Below, piece by piece: positions 14,664-18,701 of a DNA stretch of 18,701 nt. Location: the NCBI GenBank assembly GCA_905206455.1, contig CAJLHL010000039.1:1-18701 (forward strand), read 5' to 3'. The notes beneath the pieces are model-generated. The model worked only from the letters and a program-made list of their open reading frames with translations. It did not search any database and was not told where the DNA came from. This DNA comes from an uncultured Eubacteriales bacterium. GTDB lineage: Bacteria > Bacillota > Clostridia > Peptostreptococcales > Anaerovoracaceae. The stretch's first letter is position 1. Each line of letters begins with the position of its first letter. The position numbers were made by a program, and so were the translations under genes.

Positions 14664-14755
14664 ACAGTACGTCCGGCTGAGACTTCCTGGAGAAAAACGC
14701 GGATTTCCCGAACCGGTTTTTTCAGCGGACCGGGGGACAGTGTCTGTGGGTTTTG
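14660..14755 (+). other. long-range pairing after the hairpin array; possible end of a small RNA
   Basis: AGACAC (14660-14665) pairs with GTGTCT (14740-14745), and within it GTCCG (14671-14675) pairs with CGGAC (14726-14730). The region right after the outer helix is GT-rich (GTGGGTTTTGTT). This could close or terminate a transcript begun near 14517, or be leader structure before the M16 gene. Weak evidence. Confidence 0.25.
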
Positions 14756-14846
14756 TTCGGTAAAGGTCTTTGGAGCGTTATGATGGAATTCGGGGATGAA
14801 AAATACAGAAGAACCTCTTAAGAGAAAGAAGGAAGAAAAGATAATT

Positions 14847-16094
14847 ATGAGTGAAATCAGAAAACTGAACTGCGGCCTTCGGGTCGTTTTGGAGCAGATT
14901 CCTTATCTGCAGTCTGTCACCGCAGGCGTATGGGTAAAGGCGGGATGCGTCGATGAAAACGACGGAGAGACGGGGATTTCCCACTTTATCGAACACATGA
15001 TGTTCAAGGGCACGGCGAAGAGAACTGCCAGACAGATCGCTTCGGATGCGGACGCTCTGGGCGCTCAGATGAACGCCTTTACTTCAAAGGAGAGCACCTG
15101 TTACTATATAAAGTCTCTCACTTCCAATGTGGACAAGGCCTGCGAGATCATCATCGACATGCTGACCGGTTCGCTGTTCGATCCTGCGGAAATGGCAAAA
15201 GAAAAGCAGGTTGTAAAGGAAGAAATCAAAATGGTGGAGGACGCTCCGGAAGACGACGTGCAGGACATGCTCTATGAGGAACTCTTTAAGGGCGGTCCGC
15301 TGTCAAAATCTATTCTCGGGACGCCGGAAAGTCTCGATGCGATCACCCACGACGATATAAAGAACTATATCGCCAGAGAATATACCCTCGACAATATCGT
15401 AGTTTCCGTTGCGGGTAATTTCGATGCGGATCAGATCTGTCAGCAGTTTGAGCACAGTCTTTCCTGCATGACAGCTTCTAAAGAAGATAAAAACCATGAG
15501 TCGGCGATCTATATTCCGTCTTTCCGCACGAAGATAAAAGATATCGAGCAGTCTCATATCTGTCTGGGTACGAGAGCGCTGAAATTCGGCGATGAAGATG
15601 TTTATGCTCTGACGATTCTGAACAATATCATGGGCGGAAGCATGAGTTCCAGACTTTTCCAGAATATCCGTGAAGAAAAGGGCATGGCTTATACGGTCTA
15701 CTCTTACACCGCTTCCTATTCACAGGAGGGACTTTATGCCATCAGCGCGGGAGTAGCTCACGATAAAATCGAGGATACGGTATACGCTATCAGAGAAGAA
15801 TTGGAAAAGTTAACTGCAGGCGGCGTCACCGACGACGAGCTGCGGATTTCAAAGGAGCAGACCAAAGGCAGCTATATTTTCAGCCTGGAAAATACAGGAA
15901 GCCGCATGGTTTCTAACGGAAAATACGCGATCAACTGCAATATCGTCAGAAATCCGGAAGATGTGATCCGGCAGATCGATGCGGTCGACCATGACGATAT
16001 CCGCAGAATGGCAGGGTTGATTACCGATGTCGGAACGTATTCCGGAACCCTGGTCAGCAAGAGGGACGTAGATTTAGCGTCTCTGATGAAATAA
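14847..16094 (+). CDS. M16-family zinc peptidase, MlpA/YmxG type
   Basis: A 415-residue member of the insulinase/processing-peptidase family. The inverted zinc motif HFIEH is at 46-50 and the third ligand Glu126 lies in VVKEEIKM, 76 residues on, as in the family. The usual segments VTAGVWVKAGCVDE, FKGTAKRTARQI, NAFTSKESTCYYIKSL and, in the second half, MGGSMSSRLFQNIREEKGMAYTVYS are present, so both M16 domains are intact. No signal peptide is visible, so it is probably cytoplasmic. The start is ATG 14847, giving MSEIRKLNCGLRVVLEQ, the typical beginning; ATG 14796 would add 17 very basic residues. AAGAAGG is the likely ribosome binding site, slightly far. B. subtilis has the homologue mlpA (ymxG) in the same place after ylxY. 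Confidence 0.93.
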   Translation: MSEIRKLNCGLRVVLEQIPYLQSVTAGVWVKAGCVDENDGETGISHFIEHMMFKGTAKRTARQIASDADALGAQMNAFTSKESTCYYIKSLTSNVDKACEIIIDMLTGSLFDPAEMAKEKQVVKEEIKMVEDAPEDDVQDMLYEELFKGGPLSKSILGTPESLDAITHDDIKNYIAREYTLDNIVVSVAGNFDADQICQQFEHSLSCMTASKEDKNHESAIYIPSFRTKIKDIEQSHICLGTRALKFGDEDVYALTILNNIMGGSMSSRLFQNIREEKGMAYTVYSYTASYSQEGLYAISAGVAHDKIEDTVYAIREELEKLTAGGVTDDELRISKEQTKGSYIFSLENTGSRMVSNGKYAINCNIVRNPEDVIRQIDAVDHDDIRRMAGLITDVGTYSGTLVSKRDVDLASLMK

Positions 16095-16199
16095 AAATGT
16101 CAGGCTTTTTTCCGGCATGGTCAGTTTATTTTTATGGGTTTGCGTTAATAAATGAGAATTCACCATTTCAACAGCTGTAGAATCGGAGGTAATGTTACA

Positions 16200-16712
16200 A
16201 TGGACTTTCTTACACTGGCAAAAAAACGTTTTTCCGTCCGCAAGTTTGAGGACAGACCGGTAGAAAAAGAAGCGTACGACGCGATTATCGAGGCGGGCAG
16301 ATGGGCTCCGACGGCCAAAAATATCCAGCCTTTTAAGGTTTATGCGCTTCGCAGTGAGGCGGCGCTGGAAAAGATCAGAGCTATCACGCCGGCGACCTTT
16401 CACGCTCCCGTCGTTCTGATTTTGTGTGAGGATACGCCGAACGCCTGGGTCAATCCTTTCGACGATTTTAATTCCTCTTCTCTGGATATGGGTATCTTTG
16501 TGTCTCATCTGATGATGGAAGCGGAGGAACTGGGACTCGGAACAACCTGTGTCTGCTGGTTTGATACAGCGAAGGTCAAGAAGGAATTCGCGATTCCTGG
16601 CGGACTTCAGCCGCGGATTCTGCTGCCGGTCGGCTATCCGGCGGCGGACGTTCAGCCTGGCCCGATGCACCCGCACAGAAAAGAAGCGTCCGAACTCGTA
16701 GAAGAACTCTGA
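16200..16712 (+). CDS. nitroreductase-family FMN oxidoreductase
   Basis: A 170-residue nitroreductase-like flavoprotein, probably dimeric and NAD(P)H-dependent, with unknown substrate. N-terminal AKKRFSVRKFEDRPVE holds the phosphate-binding Arg cluster (R-S-R pattern); AGRWAPTAKNIQPFKVYAL is the classic FMN segment; MEAEELGLGTTCV and ILLPVGYPA complete the fold. The start ATG 16200 has GGAGGTAA nine bases upstream; ATG 16152 would add 16 residues unlike the family. It stands alone between the M16 peptidase and the alarmone synthetase. Members of this size are often called nitroreductases without known nitro substrates. Confidence 0.92.
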   Translation: MDFLTLAKKRFSVRKFEDRPVEKEAYDAIIEAGRWAPTAKNIQPFKVYALRSEAALEKIRAITPATFHAPVVLILCEDTPNAWVNPFDDFNSSSLDMGIFVSHLMMEAEELGLGTTCVCWFDTAKVKKEFAIPGGLQPRILLPVGYPAADVQPGPMHPHRKEASELVEEL

Positions 16713-17008
16713 TACCGTTCGGATTCCGTTTTCTGAATTCCTGACGGGGATGGGGGATTTTGTGCTGCAGAACCTCGGCGCTGTTAGCCGGTTGCAGGTT
16801 GTTTCAGCTTTTCAGATTTTGCGGTGACGGCAGCCGGAGCTTTTTTCGGCAGCCGTCCGCCGGGCGGAATCGAAAGGACGCTGTCCCCAGCGAAGGAGCG
16901 GGAAAGGACAGACAGCGGACGGAAACATACGGCGGAGGAGTTTGAGAACGGCGAGGGGCGCCGGGACGCAGGGAACATTTCAGGTGAAAGACAAGGGGTT
17001 GCTGAATT
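16713..17008. other. spacer before the alarmone synthetase, no gene recognised
   Basis: No convincing gene on either strand. The main structure is a ten-pair hairpin at 16826-16857, GACGGC-A-GCCG pairing with CGGC-A-GCCGTC with one A-A mismatch; its T6 run lies in the loop, not after the stem, so it is not a normal terminator. The ribosome binding site AAGGGG for the next gene is at 16993-16998. I see no clear promoter. Confidence 0.4.
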
Positions 17009-17698
17009 ATGGATGGAATACAGAAAGAAATAATAACGAAGTCCAGCATTCCGGAAGATACGGAGGAATTGCTGGGAGCGGCGGAAGCGCTGCAGACGAT
17101 GCTGATGATGTACAGCTGTGCGATCAGAGAATTTAAGACAAAGGTGGAGGTGCTCAACGATGAGCTTTCGATCCGGGGGCAGAGAAATCCTATCGAATTC
17201 ATCAAGACGAGAGTGAAGACACCCCACAGTATCTATAAAAAATTAAAAAGAAAAGGTTTTGATATTTCCCTTGATTCCGTGAAAGACAATCTTTTCGATG
17301 TGGCGGGCGTGAGGATCATCTGTTCTTTTGTCGACGATATCTATAAGATCGCCGATATGATTGTGAAACAGGATGACATTCAAGTGCTCGAAGTCAAGGA
17401 TTACATAAAAAATCCGAAACCCAACGGATATCGGAGTCTTCATATGATCTGCCAGATTCCGGTGTTTTTTTCGGACTGCAAGGAGCTGCTCAATGTAGAA
17501 GTTCAGATACGGACCATCGCTATGGACTTCTGGGCATCTCTGGAGCACGATCTTCGTTATAAAAAGGAGCTTTTGGTGACGGAAGATCTGCAGGAAGAGC
17601 TTCGCGTCTGTGCGGAGACGATCGCTTTTACGGATAATAAAATGATGGAGATCAGGGATCAGATCGAAGTTCTGAAGCAGCAGGAAGAGGCGCGGTAG
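17009..17698 (+). CDS. small alarmone synthetase, RelQ/SasB (YjbM)-like (p)ppGpp synthetase
   Basis: A 229-residue protein with only the RelA/SpoT synthetase domain and no hydrolase, TGS or ACT domain. It should transfer pyrophosphate from ATP to GDP/GTP in the cytosol, making the stringent-response alarmone. Key blocks are RVKTPHSIYKKLKRKG (68-83), DVAGVRIICSFVDDIYKIADMI (97-118), KDYIKNPKPNGYRSLHM (130-146, with nucleotide-stacking Tyr141) and VEVQIRTIAMDFWASLEH (163-180). The wording is closest to the RelQ/YjbM class, active as a tetramer. A charged C-terminal helix (about 190-229) follows. The ATG has AAGGGG about ten bases upstream. Its stop abuts the ATG of the YbaK-type gene, so the two form an operon. 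Confidence 0.94.
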   Translation: MDGIQKEIITKSSIPEDTEELLGAAEALQTMLMMYSCAIREFKTKVEVLNDELSIRGQRNPIEFIKTRVKTPHSIYKKLKRKGFDISLDSVKDNLFDVAGVRIICSFVDDIYKIADMIVKQDDIQVLEVKDYIKNPKPNGYRSLHMICQIPVFFSDCKELLNVEVQIRTIAMDFWASLEHDLRYKKELLVTEDLQEELRVCAETIAFTDNKMMEIRDQIEVLKQQEEAR

Positions 17699-18187
17699 AT
17701 GGCAGCGGGAAAAAAGGCGGGAAAGACAAACGCGCTCCGTATGCTGGATGTCAGGGGAATCTCTTACCGCAGTACGGAATACGAACTTTCCGACGGTTTT
17801 ACCAGTGGCTCTGATATCGCCAGGATGCAGGGACTGGACCCCGACGCCGTCTTCAAGACACTGGTGACGGAATCCGGCGCCGGAGAACATTTCGTCTGTG
17901 TTATTCCTGTGGACTGCGGCCTGGATTTAAAGAAAGCGGCGAAGCATTTCGGCGTAAAAAAGATGGAAATGCTTCCGATGAAAAAACTTTTGCCGCTGAC
18001 AGGCTATGTTCACGGCGGCTGTTCTCCCGTAGGCATGAAAAAACAGTTTCCCACGGTCATCGATGAGACGGCGTCTCTCTTCGATGAAATCTATGTCAGC
18101 GGCGGCAGAATCGGTCTTCAGCTGTGCATCTGTCCCGGGGATTTGGCGCAGGCCGCGGAAGCGGATTTCGCAGATCTGACCGAATAG
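17699..18187 (+). CDS. YbaK/EbsC-type Cys-tRNA(Pro) deacylase
   Basis: A 162-residue trans-acting editing enzyme of the YbaK class, which removes cysteine wrongly attached to tRNA(Pro). Visible family elements are NALRMLDVRGISY at the N-terminus, AVFKTLV with the conserved Lys53, DLKKAAKHFGVKKMEM, the loop GYVHGGCSPVGMKK (102-115) and SGGRIGLQL (134-142). The ATG follows the previous stop with no gap, and the site GGAAGAGG lies within the end of the synthetase gene, so translation is probably coupled. Pairing with an alarmone synthetase joins two functions tied to aminoacyl-tRNA quality; this link is inference. Confidence 0.93.
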   Translation: MAAGKKAGKTNALRMLDVRGISYRSTEYELSDGFTSGSDIARMQGLDPDAVFKTLVTESGAGEHFVCVIPVDCGLDLKKAAKHFGVKKMEMLPMKKLLPLTGYVHGGCSPVGMKKQFPTVIDETASLFDEIYVSGGRIGLQLCICPGDLAQAAEADFADLTE

Positions 18188-18209
18188 ACAAATACGGAGG
18201 AAAAGGATT

Positions 18210-18536
18210 ATGCCATATGTTTTGTTAGGAACAGCGATCGTTCTGGAGATTATCGCGACGACTCTTCTGAAGTCGTCCGAGGGATTTACAAAATTACTTC
18301 CCGCTGTTTTCTGTATCTTATTTTATATTCTCTGTTTTTTCATCTTTTCAAAAGCGCTGAACAGTATCAATTTGGGAGTTGCTTATGCGACTTGGTGCGC
18401 GGGAGGCATCGTAGCTACGGCTGTGATCTCCGCGGCTGTATTCGGTGAGAAGCTGAGTTGGATCGGAATTACGGGAATCGTTCTGATCGTAACCGGCTGT
18501 ATTTTGCTGTATCTCTTTCGAAGTTTAAATCATTAG
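18210..18536 (+). CDS. small multidrug resistance (SMR) family transporter
   Basis: A 108-residue membrane protein with four hydrophobic helices. The conserved SMR residues are present: Glu13 in helix 1 (VLEIIATTLLKSS), Tyr59 and Trp62 in AYATWCAGGI, and FGEKLSW before helix 4. SMR proteins act as antiparallel or heterodimers and exchange protons for cationic drugs or guanidinium compounds. EmrE-like (multidrug) and Gdx-like (guanidinium) types cannot be told apart safely here; the WCAGG after Tyr59 is nearer the EmrE pattern. No second SMR gene is adjacent, so a homodimer is likely. A GGAGGAAAA site precedes the ATG. It follows the deacylase by 22 bases and may share its transcript. Confidence 0.93.
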   Translation: MPYVLLGTAIVLEIIATTLLKSSEGFTKLLPAVFCILFYILCFFIFSKALNSINLGVAYATWCAGGIVATAVISAAVFGEKLSWIGITGIVLIVTGCILLYLFRSLNH

Positions 18537-18551
18537 TGTGGATGTGAAGTA

Positions 18552-18580
18552 TTGAAAGCATTGTCTCCTTCTGGTAAAAT
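18552..18580 (+). promoter_or_regulatory. sigma-A promoter of the gene running off the window end
   Basis: TTGAAA (18552-18557), 17 bases and TAAAAT (18575-18580) form a good promoter just after the SMR gene. A second -10-like TATACT lies at 18586-18591. Transcription would start near 18587, leaving about 36 bases before the ATG at 18623. Confidence 0.65.
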
Positions 18581-18622
18581 CAGGTTATACTTATTGTTTT
18601 ATTTCAGAGAGGAGCTTGACGG

Positions 18623-18701
<79 letters not shown>

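Noticed and set aside
16826..16857. Hairpin considered as terminator of the nitroreductase gene
   Set aside because: The T6 run is in the loop and no T-run follows the stem.

Overview
The window looks like a chromosomal segment of a Gram-positive, low-to-mid GC Clostridia-type bacterium. The gene order rimP-nusA-rnpM-ylxQ-infB-rbfA-nrnA-truB-ribF-rpsO-pnp-ylxY-mlpA is the translation and RNA-processing block known from Bacillus and Clostridium. TTG and ATG starts, strong AGGAGG-type ribosome binding sites and AGA-rich codon use agree with this. A family-level placement (for example the Anaerovoracaceae/Family XIII group) is only a guess. All convincing genes are on the + strand. I see no rRNA, tRNA, CRISPR array, prophage or transposase.

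Layout. 1-1320: an AT-rich promoter region with paired palindromes, a degraded C-terminal piece of an ECF-transporter T subunit (EcfT), and an intact THEP1-type NTPase. 1340-10000: a near-consensus promoter and a perfect leader hairpin start the nusA operon, which supplies 30S maturation (RimP, RbfA), transcription elongation and termination control (NusA), an RNase P modulator (RnpM), a K-turn binding protein (YlxQ), initiation factor 2, nanoRNA/pAp degradation (NrnA), tRNA pseudouridine-55 synthesis (TruB) and FMN/FAD synthesis (RibF). 10185-12845: rpsO has its own consensus promoter, a leader that can fold as a three-way junction, and an intrinsic terminator; pnp follows behind a long imperfect leader hairpin. 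12846-13575: non-coding, holding a multi-helix structured element, a strong terminator-like hairpin and a candidate promoter. 13576-16094: a membrane-anchored YlxY-type deacetylase, a 430-base gap carrying a tandem array of 59/60-base hairpin units directly downstream of an extended -10 promoter, and an M16 zinc peptidase (MlpA type). 16200-18536: a small nitroreductase, a small alarmone synthetase directly joined to a YbaK-type Cys-tRNA deacylase, and an SMR-type membrane transporter. 18552-18701: a promoter, ribosome binding site and ATG of a further gene whose first codons run into a tetranucleotide repeat that continues to the window edge.

The protein-coding content is mostly conserved housekeeping. 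The less ordinary material is in the RNA and repeat structures: the AGCA tetranucleotide repeat inside a gene start (possible phase variation), the tandem hairpin array before the M16 peptidase, the structured element after pnp, and the leaders of pnp and rpsO. I could not run folding or database searches, so these rest on hand-paired inverted repeats.
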